Assembly (NCBI RefSeq): GCF_001280005.1
Contig: NZ_LGDW01000016.1
Coordinates: 1-64,000 of the forward strand
Length of the DNA stretch: 64,000 bases
Reading direction: 5' to 3'
Source: Streptomyces sp. NRRL WC-3618
GTDB taxonomy: Bacteria; Actinomycetota; Actinomycetes; Streptomycetales; Streptomycetaceae
The notes under the pieces were generated by a model that was not told the DNA's origin, did not search any database, and saw nothing but the letters and a program-made list of their open reading frames with translations. Positions 16,604 through 25,718 of this stretch are shown one piece after another. Each line of letters opens with the position of its first letter. The stretch's first letter is position 1. Made by a program: the position numbers and the translations under genes.

Positions 16604-19600
16604 CGACCGTCCCCCTTGTCCGTTCCTTGTGCTGTGCCGTCCTGGGCGCTGTCGCCCACTGCGTTCTCCTCACGACCGCGCTGCCAGCCACGCTGCAGCG
16701 AGGCCATGCGGCTGCGAACCTCGTCGGCGTCGCGGTCGGAGAGGTCGGCCCCGCTTCGCGTCCGGGGCTTCATCCGTTCGGCGTGCCGCTCCGGGCCGTC
16801 CCGCAGCTGCGGGGCCAGGTTGGCCTGCCGTACGCGTCGGGGCAGTCCCACTGCGCCGGACGCCCCGGGGTCGGCCGCCGCGCCGAGGCCCGCGGCAGTC
16901 CCGCCGGATCCGCCGCGCCGGTCGCGCCGCGGGAGGGCCGGGCCGTCGGGTGCCAGGTCACCGAGCGTGCCGCGGCGGGTCTCCGCTCGCCCGGCGGCGC
17001 CCCGAGCGGGCGCGTCGGAACGGTGGTTGGCGGCTCGGTCGCCGAAGCGCGGCGCGGATGGTTCCGTACGGTCGGTGAAGCTTCTGGAGCCCGCTGGATC
17101 CGTACGGTCACCAGTGCCCCGGCCGATGGTCTCGCCACGGCGGTCCCACCCCCGCACCGGGGGCTCCGCGCGGTCGCCTCGTCCGTCGCCCGGGTCGGTT
17201 CCCCGACCGATCGCTGTCTCGCCCCGGCGACGGGCGGGGAGCGGGGCCAGCGGGGCCGGGCCCGTCGAGCCCGCGCCCTCCACCGGCTGCTCTTCCGTCG
17301 ACGACGGGTTACGCCGGGGCGGCTGCTGCGTGACCGGACGGCCGTGGGAGCTGACGAGCTTGGGAGTCCGGCGGCGCGGCGGTGCCACGGGGTCGCCCGG
17401 CAGACCAGCCGCACCGTCGAGGTCGGGTGCGCCCCAGCCTCCGGTGGGCTGCTGGTGCTCCGCGCCGGGAAAGTCGTTCGCGTCGCCCGTGTCCCCGGTC
17501 GCACCGGGGAACGAGCGGCGCGGCCGGTTGAGTACGCCGGATTCGCCGCCCTCGTCGCCGAACGAGCCGGGAAGGTCGCTCAGAACATCCAGGTCGACCG
17601 GCGCCTCCAGCTCGACCGGACCGTCGATGAGCGAGGGGGACAGGCCGGGGAGACGCACGGGCGCCTGCGAGAGGGCGGCCCTGCGGCCGCTCTCGAACTC
17701 GCCCTCTTTGGAGGGTTGGGCGCGGTCGAGGCGGAAGCCGATGCCGTTGGTGTCCGGGACGTCGTCCGTGAGGAGTGCGTCGGGGACGAAGACGACCGCG
17801 GTGGTGCCGCCGTACGGGGACGGCTGGAGGGAGACACGGACGTTCTGCCGCTGGGCGAGCCGGCTGACGACGAACAGGCCGAGCCGGTCGGTGTCGGACA
17901 GCTCGAACTCGGGTGTCTCGGCGAGCCGCAGGTTGGCGTCGAGAAGCGCTTCGGCCGCCATGCCCAGGCCCCGGTCGTGAATCTCCAGGGTGAACCCGTT
18001 GGCGACACGTTCGCCCAGCACCTGGATGGCCGTGTGCGGAGGCGAGAACACCGTGGCGTTCTCGAGGAGTTCGGCGACGAGGTGGGTGAGGTCGGCGACG
18101 GCCGGGCCGGTGACGGCCATCCGGGGCAACCTGCGGACCTCGATGCGCTCGTAGTCCTCGACCTCGGCGACAGCGGCGCGTACGACGTCCATCAGCTGGA
18201 CGGGCTTGCGCCACTGCCGGGAGGGGGCGGCTCCGGAGAGGATCACCAGGCCTTCGGCGTGCCGGCGCATGCGCGTGGTGAGGTGATCGAGGCGGAACAG
18301 ATCGGCGAGTTCGTCGGTGTCCTCGGTCCGGCGTTCCATGGTGTCCAGCAGAGTGAGCTGCTTGTGCAGCAGAACCTGGCTGCGCCGGGCGAGGTTGACG
18401 AAGACCTCCGAGACGCCGGCGCGGAGCTCGGCCTGTTTGACGGCGGCCTCGACGGCGGCGCGTTGCAGGGTGTTGAGGGCCTGGCCGACCTCGCCGATCT
18501 CGTTCTTGTCGTACTCCAGGCGCGGGACCTCGGTCTCCACGTCGACCTGCTCGCCGGCCGACAGACGGCGCATCACACTGGGCAGCCGCACACCGGACGC
18601 CTCGTGTGCCTCCAGGCGCAGTTGACGCAGGTCACGGATGAGGGTGCGGCCGATGCGCACGGACATGACGAGCGAGAACAGCAGGGCGGCCAGTCCGAGG
18701 ACGCCGGCGAAGACGACCTTGACGATGACGCCCATGACGACCGGGCGGACGCGGTCCTGGTAACGGTCGGCCGACTCGTCGTTGAGTTTGCGGAGTTCGT
18801 CGAGGACGTCGCCGGCGGTGGTGTCCCAGCTCTTCGCCGTGACGCCTCGGGGGTGGCCCGACTCGGCGCCGATGGCGGACTGTTCGGCCACGCGGAGCGG
18901 AGCGGTCGCGGCGTTCTTCCAGAACCGTTCGTAGCGTGCGCGGTCCGCCAGCGGGAGCAGGGGCAGGCTGACGTCGTACATGACGGCGCGTTGTGCCACG
19001 AGGTCGGAGATGTCGCGGGATTCGTCGCGCGAGACCTTGCCGACGACCAGGGAAGAGCCGAGCAGGGCGTCCTCTCGGGAGAGCAGTTCGCGGGCGCGGG
19101 CGATGTTGACGAGGGCGCGGGCCTGCTTGTCCATCTCCAGGTTGTCGATGACGTGCAGGTTGGCGAGCAGGGTGTAACAGGGGTCGACCAGTCGGTTGTA
19201 GAGATCGAGGGCCTGGGACCGGGTGACAGTGCCTTCCTCGACGCTGCGGCGCAGTGGGTCGATGCCGTCGAACGCCTCCAGGACGGCGGTGAGACGCTCG
19301 CTGTCACTGTCGCTGATCGAGTTGCGCACATCGGACTTGTCGGCGTTGGCGCGGATCTTGCCGATGACGTCATCGGTGGCGGTACGGCTGCGCCGCAGGG
19401 CTGCCAGCGCGTCGGAGGCACGGGGGTCGGCGAGATAGACGAGGGTCTGGCGGCGCTCCTGCTGAAGCACGCGCACCGCGTCCTCGGTGGGGTAGCTGAC
19501 CTTCTCCACGATCGACGACACGTTGAACAGCTCGGCGGCCTCACGCCCCGTCAGAACCGTGGCGAAGCCCCAGATCGCGGTCAGGGACACCAGCGGCACG

Positions 19601-19650
19601 AGAAGCAGTGCCACGATCTTCCGGCGGATGGACTTCCCGCGAAAGCGCAT
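16600..19650 (-). CDS. cvnA: Conservon sensor histidine kinase-like protein CvnA
   Basis: The 1016-residue membrane protein begins with a transmembrane helix (about residues 13-33), has an extracytoplasmic nitrate/nitrite-sensing-like helical domain, and a second helix near residues 300-330 leading into HAMP. The ATPase domain is clear: N box HLVAELLENATVFS, G1 box HDRGLGM, then GLFVVSRLAQ. As usual for CvnA, I see no canonical phosphoacceptor histidine box. The last 300 residues or so are a low-complexity tail rich in Pro, Arg, Gly and Asp. I start at the ATG at 19650 because GGGGGAGG precedes it; the longer frame to 19746 is unlikely. It is the first gene of the conservon, and no cvnE cytochrome P450 follows cvnD. 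Confidence 0.9.
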   Translation of the reverse strand: MRFRGKSIRRKIVALLLVPLVSLTAIWGFATVLTGREAAELFNVSSIVEKVSYPTEDAVRVLQQERRQTLVYLADPRASDALAALRRSRTATDDVIGKIRANADKSDVRNSISDSDSERLTAVLEAFDGIDPLRRSVEEGTVTRSQALDLYNRLVDPCYTLLANLHVIDNLEMDKQARALVNIARARELLSREDALLGSSLVVGKVSRDESRDISDLVAQRAVMYDVSLPLLPLADRARYERFWKNAATAPLRVAEQSAIGAESGHPRGVTAKSWDTTAGDVLDELRKLNDESADRYQDRVRPVVMGVIVKVVFAGVLGLAALLFSLVMSVRIGRTLIRDLRQLRLEAHEASGVRLPSVMRRLSAGEQVDVETEVPRLEYDKNEIGEVGQALNTLQRAAVEAAVKQAELRAGVSEVFVNLARRSQVLLHKQLTLLDTMERRTEDTDELADLFRLDHLTTRMRRHAEGLVILSGAAPSRQWRKPVQLMDVVRAAVAEVEDYERIEVRRLPRMAVTGPAVADLTHLVAELLENATVFSPPHTAIQVLGERVANGFTLEIHDRGLGMAAEALLDANLRLAETPEFELSDTDRLGLFVVSRLAQRQNVRVSLQPSPYGGTTAVVFVPDALLTDDVPDTNGIGFRLDRAQPSKEGEFESGRRAALSQAPVRLPGLSPSLIDGPVELEAPVDLDVLSDLPGSFGDEGGESGVLNRPRRSFPGATGDTGDANDFPGAEHQQPTGGWGAPDLDGAAGLPGDPVAPPRRRTPKLVSSHGRPVTQQPPRRNPSSTEEQPVEGAGSTGPAPLAPLPARRRGETAIGRGTDPGDGRGDRAEPPVRGWDRRGETIGRGTGDRTDPAGSRSFTDRTEPSAPRFGDRAANHRSDAPARGAAGRAETRRGTLGDLAPDGPALPRRDRRGGSGGTAAGLGAAADPGASGAVGLPRRVRQANLAPQLRDGPERHAERMKPRTRSGADLSDRDADEVRSRMASLQRGWQRGREENAVGDSAQDGTAQGTDKGDGR

Positions 19651-20070
19651 GGCCTCCCCCAGCTCGCCCCCGTCTGCGCGGGGGTACACATGTGCGTCAA
19701 TAATCTGCGTGAGCCTACTACTGACGCACTGATAACTCGAAGGCACGTCCGGGGGCCGAACTTCGGTCTTCCCGGCGAGACATGGCGAGTTTTCCGATCA
19801 TTGCGGGAGATTGTCTCCTCGAATCCGGCGTCGACCGTGGGACGACGATCGTCGCCCAACTTGGCCGTTTGGCTGGATTTTGTCGTTTCATGGGAATCAT
19901 CGAGACACGCTTTTCGTCTTTGTACATAGGGAGTGGGCGGCGGAGCCCTCGACAGGATCCGTATCCCGCGTCCAGGCCGCGTAAAACAGCGTTAGCCGGG
20001 CAGCCACTGGGGAGCCGGTGTCACCGACATCGGGACGGACGGTCTGCTGGGCGGTGGGGAGTGACACGTG
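19651..20070. other. Intergenic region holding the cvn promoter
   Basis: This 420-base stretch separates cvnA from the divergent membrane protein gene. It has lower G+C than its surroundings around 19780-19930. Open frames across it lack codon bias. The cvn promoter and the promoter of the 20071 gene must lie here, but I could not assign them. Confidence 0.5.
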
Positions 20071-20640
20071 ATGGGCACGGCGGAACGACGCGAGGTTCTG
20101 GGGAACGGCGTCGTGGCGCCCCTGGTGACGCAGGGGGACGTCAAGAACGTCAGTACTGGCCGGGACATGGACGCCGGCGGGATCGAACCGTCCACGGCTC
20201 CGGCGGAGCAACTCCGGGCACCGGTGAGCCCAGAGGCGCAGTCCCCTTACCGGCAGCTGTGGGTGGAGGAAACAGCGCGTCGGCGTCGGCTGCCGGATCC
20301 GGTGCGCACGGCGGCCGTTCGCGCGGTGATCGTCATCGCCGTGACGCTGATTCAGGCCATGGTGGCCTTCCTGTCGGCGGTGGCCGGTTCCTGGCTGGCA
20401 TTCCCGACGCTGCTCAGCAGCGTGGCCAGCACGGTGGTGGCCACCTGGGCCGCGCTCGACGTGTGGGTGACACGCCAGGTCTGGAACCAGCGCAACGGCG
20501 TGGTGTCGACGCCGAGCAGCACGGCACGGGCCTTGCGCCGTGAGCGCCGCAAGGCACGACGCCAGGCCCGGGCAACGGCCCGGACTCAGGAGCGGATACG
20601 CAGGCAGGGCGGCGGTTCCGGGCGGCTGTCGCATCTCTGA
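20071..20640 (+). CDS. Small membrane protein of unknown function
   Basis: I do not recognise the family. The 189-residue protein has a hydrophilic N-terminal half and two closely spaced hydrophobic helices in AVRAVIVIAVTLIQAMVAF and the following segment (roughly residues 80-130). The basic tail is rich in Arg (ALRRERRKARRQARATAR), which should stay in the cytoplasm and could bind nucleic acid or lipid head groups. The ATG at 20071 follows a GGGGAGTG site; a GTG one codon earlier is also possible. It stands alone between the conservon and the aldehyde dehydrogenase. Confidence 0.65.
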   Translation: MGTAERREVLGNGVVAPLVTQGDVKNVSTGRDMDAGGIEPSTAPAEQLRAPVSPEAQSPYRQLWVEETARRRRLPDPVRTAAVRAVIVIAVTLIQAMVAFLSAVAGSWLAFPTLLSSVASTVVATWAALDVWVTRQVWNQRNGVVSTPSSTARALRRERRKARRQARATARTQERIRRQGGGSGRLSHL

Positions 20641-20870
20641 GGGCCTTTGACGGGCCGGCCCGGCCTGTGACGGCATCGCGGGCGCACCGGAAGCGTGGTG
20701 CGCTGGTGCCGGAGGTGGGAATCGCCGACGAGGCGCTTCCTCACGCCGGACGCGTCCAAGTCTTCCATCAACCGTGTCGAAGATCACATTCGGCATGATC
20801 CGCCGACGGTCGGGGAGGCGCTCAGCCGCAAGGGCGTCTTCGGTACGGCGCTGACCAGGAGGACGAGAAC

Positions 20871-22331
20871 ATGCCCGAACTCTTCATCGGCGGGGCCTGG
20901 AGACGCGCACTCGACGAGCGCACCCGTGAGATCCGCTGTCCCGCCGACGGGTCCCTGGTCGGGATCGTCGACGAGGCGAGTGCCAAGGACACGGTGGAGG
21001 CCATCGCCGCCGCCCGGGGGGCCTTCGACGAGGGCCCGTGGCCGGGTACGCCGGCCGGCGAGCGCGGTGACCTGCTGTCGCGCGTCGCCGACCTCATGGT
21101 CCGCGACAAGGACGAGCTGGCCCGCGCGGAGTCCCTCGACACCGGAAAGCGACTGGTGGAGAGCGCCTACGACATCGACGACATCGTCAACTGCTTCCGT
21201 TACTTCGGCCGGCTCGTGGTCGGCGAGTCCGGCCGGGTCATCGACACGGGCTCGCCGAGCGTGGACAGCCGGGTCGTGTACGAGCCGGTCGGCGTCTGCG
21301 CGCTGATCACTCCGTGGAACTATCCCCTGCTCCAGACGGCTTGGAAGGTCGCCCCGGCGCTCGCGGCCGGGAACAGCTTCGTCCTCAAGCCGAGCGAGCT
21401 GACCCCGCACACCGCGATCCACCTCATGCGGCTTCTGGAGGAGGCCGGGTTGCCCCCGGGCGTGGCCAACCTCGTCCTCGGCGCCGGCCCGGAGGCGGGC
21501 GCGCCGCTCGCCGACCATCCGGACGTCGACCTCCTCTCCTTCACCGGCGGACTCCACACCGGCCGCCGTCTCATGGCGGCCGCGGCCGGCACCGTGAAGA
21601 AGGTCGCGCTCGAACTCGGCGGCAAGAACCCCAACATCGTGTTCGCCGACGCCGACTTCGACACGGCCGTCGACATGGCGCTCACCGCCGTGTTCCTGCA
21701 CTCCGGGCAGGTCTGTTCGGCCGGGGCCCGGCTGCTGGTGGAGGATTCACTGCACGACAGGTTCGTCGACGAGGTCGTCCGGCGGGCCCAACTGATCCGG
21801 CTCGGCGGCCCGTTCGACGAACACGCGCAGACGGGCCCGCTGATCTCCGAGGCACATCGCGCGAAGGTCGAGGCGTATGTCGCCCAGGGCCTGGCCGAGG
21901 GTGCGGTGCTGCGCTGCGGCGGTGCTCGTCCCGAGGGGCTCGACGACGGCTTCTACTACCCGCCGACGGTGCTCGACGAGTGCGACGCCCGGATGAGCGT
22001 CGTACAGGAGGAGTCGTTCGGTCCGGTGCTCACCGTGGAGCGGTTCACGGACGAGGCGGAGGCGGTCCGGCTCGCCAACGACACCGTGTACGGGCTCGCC
22101 GGGGGCGTCTTCACCTCCGACGAGGCCAAGGCACAGCGGGTGGCGGCCCGGTTGCGGATCGGCACGGTGTGGATCAACGACTACCACCCGTACGTCCCCC
22201 AGGCGGAGTGGGGCGGCTACAAGCAGTCCGGTTTCGGACGCGAGCTCGGGCCCTCGGGACTCGCCGAGTACCGCGAGGCGAAGCACATCTGGCGGAACAC
22301 CGATCCCGCGCCGCAGGGCTGGTTCTCGTAG
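20871..22331 (+). CDS. Aldehyde dehydrogenase, probable betaine aldehyde dehydrogenase
   Basis: The 486-residue enzyme is an NAD(P)-dependent aldehyde dehydrogenase. The glutamate base lies in LELGGKNPN (Glu248) and the nucleophile in HSGQVCSAG (Cys282). Both the length and these motif variants fit the betaine/aminoaldehyde dehydrogenase group. Within about two kilobases downstream come an APC permease and a choline-dehydrogenase-type GMC oxidoreductase, so I infer it oxidises betaine aldehyde (or a related aminoaldehyde) to glycine betaine. GGAGGACGAG precedes the ATG. No BetI-type regulator is adjacent. The betB role is inference from context. Confidence 0.88.
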   Translation: MPELFIGGAWRRALDERTREIRCPADGSLVGIVDEASAKDTVEAIAAARGAFDEGPWPGTPAGERGDLLSRVADLMVRDKDELARAESLDTGKRLVESAYDIDDIVNCFRYFGRLVVGESGRVIDTGSPSVDSRVVYEPVGVCALITPWNYPLLQTAWKVAPALAAGNSFVLKPSELTPHTAIHLMRLLEEAGLPPGVANLVLGAGPEAGAPLADHPDVDLLSFTGGLHTGRRLMAAAAGTVKKVALELGGKNPNIVFADADFDTAVDMALTAVFLHSGQVCSAGARLLVEDSLHDRFVDEVVRRAQLIRLGGPFDEHAQTGPLISEAHRAKVEAYVAQGLAEGAVLRCGGARPEGLDDGFYYPPTVLDECDARMSVVQEESFGPVLTVERFTDEAEAVRLANDTVYGLAGGVFTSDEAKAQRVAARLRIGTVWINDYHPYVPQAEWGGYKQSGFGRELGPSGLAEYREAKHIWRNTDPAPQGWFS

Positions 22332-22358
22332 CCCCCTCGTACGCCGAGCCCCTTGTAC

Positions 22359-22418
22359 GTCATCTTCCGTGACGTCATCTCCCTTGGCGTCATCTCCCTC
22401 GGCGTCACCTCCCTTGTG
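22359..22418. repeat. Four tandem copies of a 15-base repeat
   Basis: The units are GTCATCTTCCGTGAC, GTCATCTCCCTTGGC, GTCATCTCCCTCGGC and GTCACCTCCCTTGTG at 22359, 22374, 22389 and 22404. They fill the gap between the aldehyde dehydrogenase and the permease. The 15-base period keeps a reading frame on either strand, but no ribosome binding site suggests that it is translated. Confidence 0.85.
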
Positions 22419-22504
22419 CACGTCTTGAATGTGCGCCCCCATTGATTCCGGCGCCCGCACCGAGCCGCTCCCTCCCCCCTCCCCGGCTCACCAGGAGTCC
22501 GCTC

Positions 22505-24076
22505 ATGGCATCGACCCGACAGTCAACAGGCCCAGAACCCACGGACGACGCCGAACTCGCCGAATTCGGTTACAAGCCCGAACTCAAACGCACCCTCGGC
22601 AACTTCCACACCTTCGCTGCCGGGATCAGCTACATCTCGATCCTGACCGGCACCTTTCAGCTGTTCTACTTCGGCTACGGCAGTGGCGGTCCCGCCTACT
22701 GGTGGTCGTGGCCGATGGTGTTCGCCGGACAGTTCATGGTCGCGCTCTGCTTCGCGGAGCTGGCCGCCCGCTATCCCGTGGCGGGCTCCGTCTACAACTG
22801 GTCCAAGAAGATCGGCAATCCGCACCTGGGCTGGCTGGCGGGCTGGATGATGCTGATCGCCTCGATCGTGTCGATCTCGGCGGTGGCACTCGCCTACCAG
22901 CTCACGCTGCCGCAGATCTCCGACGTGTTCCAGATCGTCGGGGACGGCACCGGCACGTACGACGTGGCGACCAACGCGGTGATCCTGGCAGCGGTGTTGA
23001 TCCTTTTCACCACGGTGGTGAACGCCTTCGGCGTCAAGCTGATGGCCACGATCAACACGGCGGGTGTCTTCCTCGAGCTCATCGCCACGGTCGTGCTGAT
23101 CGTCCTGTTCGCCGTGCACATCACGCGCGGTCCGCAGGTGGTCATGGAGACGAACGGTACGGGCACGGGCCACGGCACCGGTTACCTCGGCGCGTTCCTG
23201 GTGGCCTCACTGGCATCCGCGTACGTCATGTACGGCTTCGACACCGCCGCCTCGCTCGGCGAGGAGTCCGTGAACCCGTCACGGAACGCGCCGCGCGCCA
23301 TCATCCGGGCGATCGTCGCCTCCTTCGTCCTCGGCGGCCTGATCCTTCTCCTCGCGCTGATGAGCGTCTCCAGCCTGAAGGGCGAACAGCTGTCCACGGA
23401 CGGCCTGCAGTACGTCGTGCTCGACGTGCTCGGGCCGACGGCCGGCAAGGCGATGCTGTGGTGCGTGCTGATCGCGGTCACCGTCTGCGCGCTCGCCGTC
23501 CACACGGCGGCGATCCGGCTGGCGTTCGCGATGGCCCGCGACAACAACCTGCCCGCGTCCTCGCTGCTCGCGAAGGTCAGCCCGCGCTTCCAGACACCGG
23601 TGCTGCCCGCCGTGATCGTCGGAGTCCTGTCGCTGGCAATCCTGCTGGTCAACATCCGTCAGCCGCAGATCTTCACCGTCGTGACCAGTATCGGCATCAT
23701 CATGATCTACCTCGCCTATCTGGGCGTCACCGGACCCATGCTGGTCGCACGGCTGCGCGGCAGGTGGCAACCGGCCGGCGACGGCAAGTTCTCGCTGGGC
23801 CGGTGGGGCCTGCTCGTCAACATCGGGGCCGTGGTCTGGGGCGCCGCCATGACGACCAACCTGATCTGGCCGCGCGCCTCCGTCTACAACGCCACCGCCC
23901 CCTTCCACTGGTACCTCCGGTGGGGCGCCGTGCTCTTCGTCGCGGTCATCGCGGGTGGCGGCTTCGCCTACTACTGGTTCGTCCAGCGGCACCGGACGGG
24001 TGTGCTCGCCGGACACCGTCTCGAGGAGACCCCGGCCGCTCCGGCCGCTCCCCTCGCCGCCCCAGCGGCCGACTGA
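22505..24076 (+). CDS. APC-family amino acid/choline-type permease
   Basis: This is a 523-residue cytoplasmic membrane protein with twelve or more hydrophobic helices and the APC-family N-terminal region (FGYKPELKRTLGNFHTFAAG then ISYISILTG). Such carriers import amino acids or amines; the GABA/choline subgroup has this N-terminus. AGGAG lies before the ATG at 22505. It lies between the aldehyde dehydrogenase and the GMC oxidoreductase, and the gap to the latter is only 15 bases, so they form one operon. I infer that it brings in the substrate of the pathway, choline or a similar amine. Confidence 0.87.
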   Translation: MASTRQSTGPEPTDDAELAEFGYKPELKRTLGNFHTFAAGISYISILTGTFQLFYFGYGSGGPAYWWSWPMVFAGQFMVALCFAELAARYPVAGSVYNWSKKIGNPHLGWLAGWMMLIASIVSISAVALAYQLTLPQISDVFQIVGDGTGTYDVATNAVILAAVLILFTTVVNAFGVKLMATINTAGVFLELIATVVLIVLFAVHITRGPQVVMETNGTGTGHGTGYLGAFLVASLASAYVMYGFDTAASLGEESVNPSRNAPRAIIRAIVASFVLGGLILLLALMSVSSLKGEQLSTDGLQYVVLDVLGPTAGKAMLWCVLIAVTVCALAVHTAAIRLAFAMARDNNLPASSLLAKVSPRFQTPVLPAVIVGVLSLAILLVNIRQPQIFTVVTSIGIIMIYLAYLGVTGPMLVARLRGRWQPAGDGKFSLGRWGLLVNIGAVVWGAAMTTNLIWPRASVYNATAPFHWYLRWGAVLFVAVIAGGGFAYYWFVQRHRTGVLAGHRLEETPAAPAAPLAAPAAD

Positions 24077-24091
24077 AGGAGGTCAACCCCC

Positions 24092-25687
24092 ATGGACCAG
24101 CCGATCACGAGCCCCTCGCTCATGGGCCGACCACCCGTGGACACCGACGAGTTCGACTATGTGGTGGTGGGCGGTGGCACCGCGGGCAACGTGGTGGCGG
24201 CAAGACTCTCGGAGGACCCCGGCGTCACGGTGTGTGTGCTGGAGGCGGGCCCGAGCGACGTCGGCGACGACGATGTCCTCAAACTGGAGCGCTGGATGGG
24301 CCTGTTGGAGTCCGGCTACGACTGGGACTACCCGGTCGAACCGCAGTCCAGCGGCAACAGCTTCATGCGGCACGCCCGCGCGAAGGTGCTCGGTGGCTGC
24401 TCGTCCCACAACTCCTGCATCGCTTTCTGGGCCCCGGCCGAGGATCTCGACGACTGGGCGGCCAAGGGCTGCGCGGGCTGGAGCGCGGCGGACCTCTTCC
24501 CGCTCTACCGGCGTCTTGAGACCAACGACGCCCCCGGCGACCACCACGGCCGCACCGGCCCGGTCAAGCTCCGTACGGTGAAGAGCGAGGACCCGTGCGG
24601 CGCCGCCCTGCTGGAGGCGTGCGCGCAGGCGGGCATCCCGACCACCCCCTTCAACACCGGCGAGACCGTGCTGCGCGGGGCCAACTGGTTCCAGATCAAC
24701 TCCGACGAGAACAACATTCGCCAGTCGTCCTCCGTCGCCTATCTCCACCCGGTCATGGGCCGGCGGCCCAACCTGGAGGTACGGACGGGGGTGCGGGCGA
24801 AACAGCTCGTGCTGGAGGGGCGCCGCTGCGTGGGCGCCGAGTACCTGGACCCCGATCTCGTCCACACGAGGACCGTACGGGCGCGCCGCGAGGTCATCGT
24901 GTCGTGCGGTGCGATCGACACCCCGAAGCTGCTGATGCTGTCCGGTATCGGACCGGCCGAGCAGTTGCGCGAGGTCGGCGTCGAGGTGGTCGTGGACTCG
25001 GCGGGCGTGGGCGAGAACCTGCAGGACCACCCCGAGGGCGTCATCATGTGGGACGCCCTACAGCCGATGCCCACGACGTCCAGTCAGTGGTGGGAAGCGG
25101 GCATCTTCTACGACACCGAACCGGGCCTGGACCGGCCAGACCTGATGTTCCACTACGGCTCGGTGCCGTTCGACCTGAACACGGCGCGCTGGGGCTATCC
25201 GACCTCGGAGAACGCGTTCTGCCTCACCCCCAACGTGACCCGGGCGAGGTCCCGTGGCACGGTGCGGCTGCGCACCCGCGACTACCGGGACAAGCCGATG
25301 GTCGATCCGCGGTACTTCACGCACGAGCACGACGCCCGCGTGATGACGTACGGCCTGAAGCTGGCCCGCCGGATAGCCGCCCAGCCCGCGCTGAGCGGCT
25401 GGGCGGGGGCGGAACTGGCCCCTGGGCCGGACGTCCGGACGGACGACGAGCTGCTGGAGTACATCCAGAAGACCCACAACACCGTCTACCACCCGGCCTG
25501 CACGGTGAAGATGGGCGCGGACGACGACACTTCGGCGCCCCTGGACGCGCGGCTGCGGGTGAAGGGTGTCGAAGGGGTGCGGGTGGCCGACGGGTCGGTG
25601 ATGCCGGATCTGGTGACGGTGAATCCGTGCATCACGACGATGATGATCGGGGAGAAGTGTGCGGACCTTTTGAAGCAGGACGCGTAG
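24092..25687 (+). CDS. GMC oxidoreductase, probable choline dehydrogenase
   Basis: The 531-residue flavoenzyme has the FAD-binding motif VVVGGGTAGNVVAARLSED near residue 25 and the two GMC signatures. The C-terminal active-site pair is seen as YHPACTVKMG (His) and VNPCITTMMIG (Asn). GMC enzymes oxidise alcohols; with the aldehyde dehydrogenase and permease of the same operon the likely reaction is choline to betaine aldehyde, giving an osmoprotectant pathway. AAGGAGGT, a perfect ribosome binding site, precedes the ATG. It ends 31 bases from the convergent SMC gene. The exact alcohol is inference. Confidence 0.87.
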   Translation: MDQPITSPSLMGRPPVDTDEFDYVVVGGGTAGNVVAARLSEDPGVTVCVLEAGPSDVGDDDVLKLERWMGLLESGYDWDYPVEPQSSGNSFMRHARAKVLGGCSSHNSCIAFWAPAEDLDDWAAKGCAGWSAADLFPLYRRLETNDAPGDHHGRTGPVKLRTVKSEDPCGAALLEACAQAGIPTTPFNTGETVLRGANWFQINSDENNIRQSSSVAYLHPVMGRRPNLEVRTGVRAKQLVLEGRRCVGAEYLDPDLVHTRTVRARREVIVSCGAIDTPKLLMLSGIGPAEQLREVGVEVVVDSAGVGENLQDHPEGVIMWDALQPMPTTSSQWWEAGIFYDTEPGLDRPDLMFHYGSVPFDLNTARWGYPTSENAFCLTPNVTRARSRGTVRLRTRDYRDKPMVDPRYFTHEHDARVMTYGLKLARRIAAQPALSGWAGAELAPGPDVRTDDELLEYIQKTHNTVYHPACTVKMGADDDTSAPLDARLRVKGVEGVRVADGSVMPDLVTVNPCITTMMIGEKCADLLKQDA

Positions 25688-25718
25688 GGGGCTGCCGGTA
25701 AGTGGGGAACTGCCCCTT

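Noticed and set aside
16594..19929. Very long plus-strand open frame of 1111 codons opposite cvnA
   Set aside because: It is the antisense shadow of cvnA, caused by the strong third-position G+C bias. It has no ribosome binding site and no recognisable domain.
20871..25687. Reading the three-gene operon as polyamine or alcohol catabolism instead of choline oxidation
   Set aside because: Not excluded, but aldehyde dehydrogenase and GMC enzyme of the choline type together favour choline; kept as inference in the entries.
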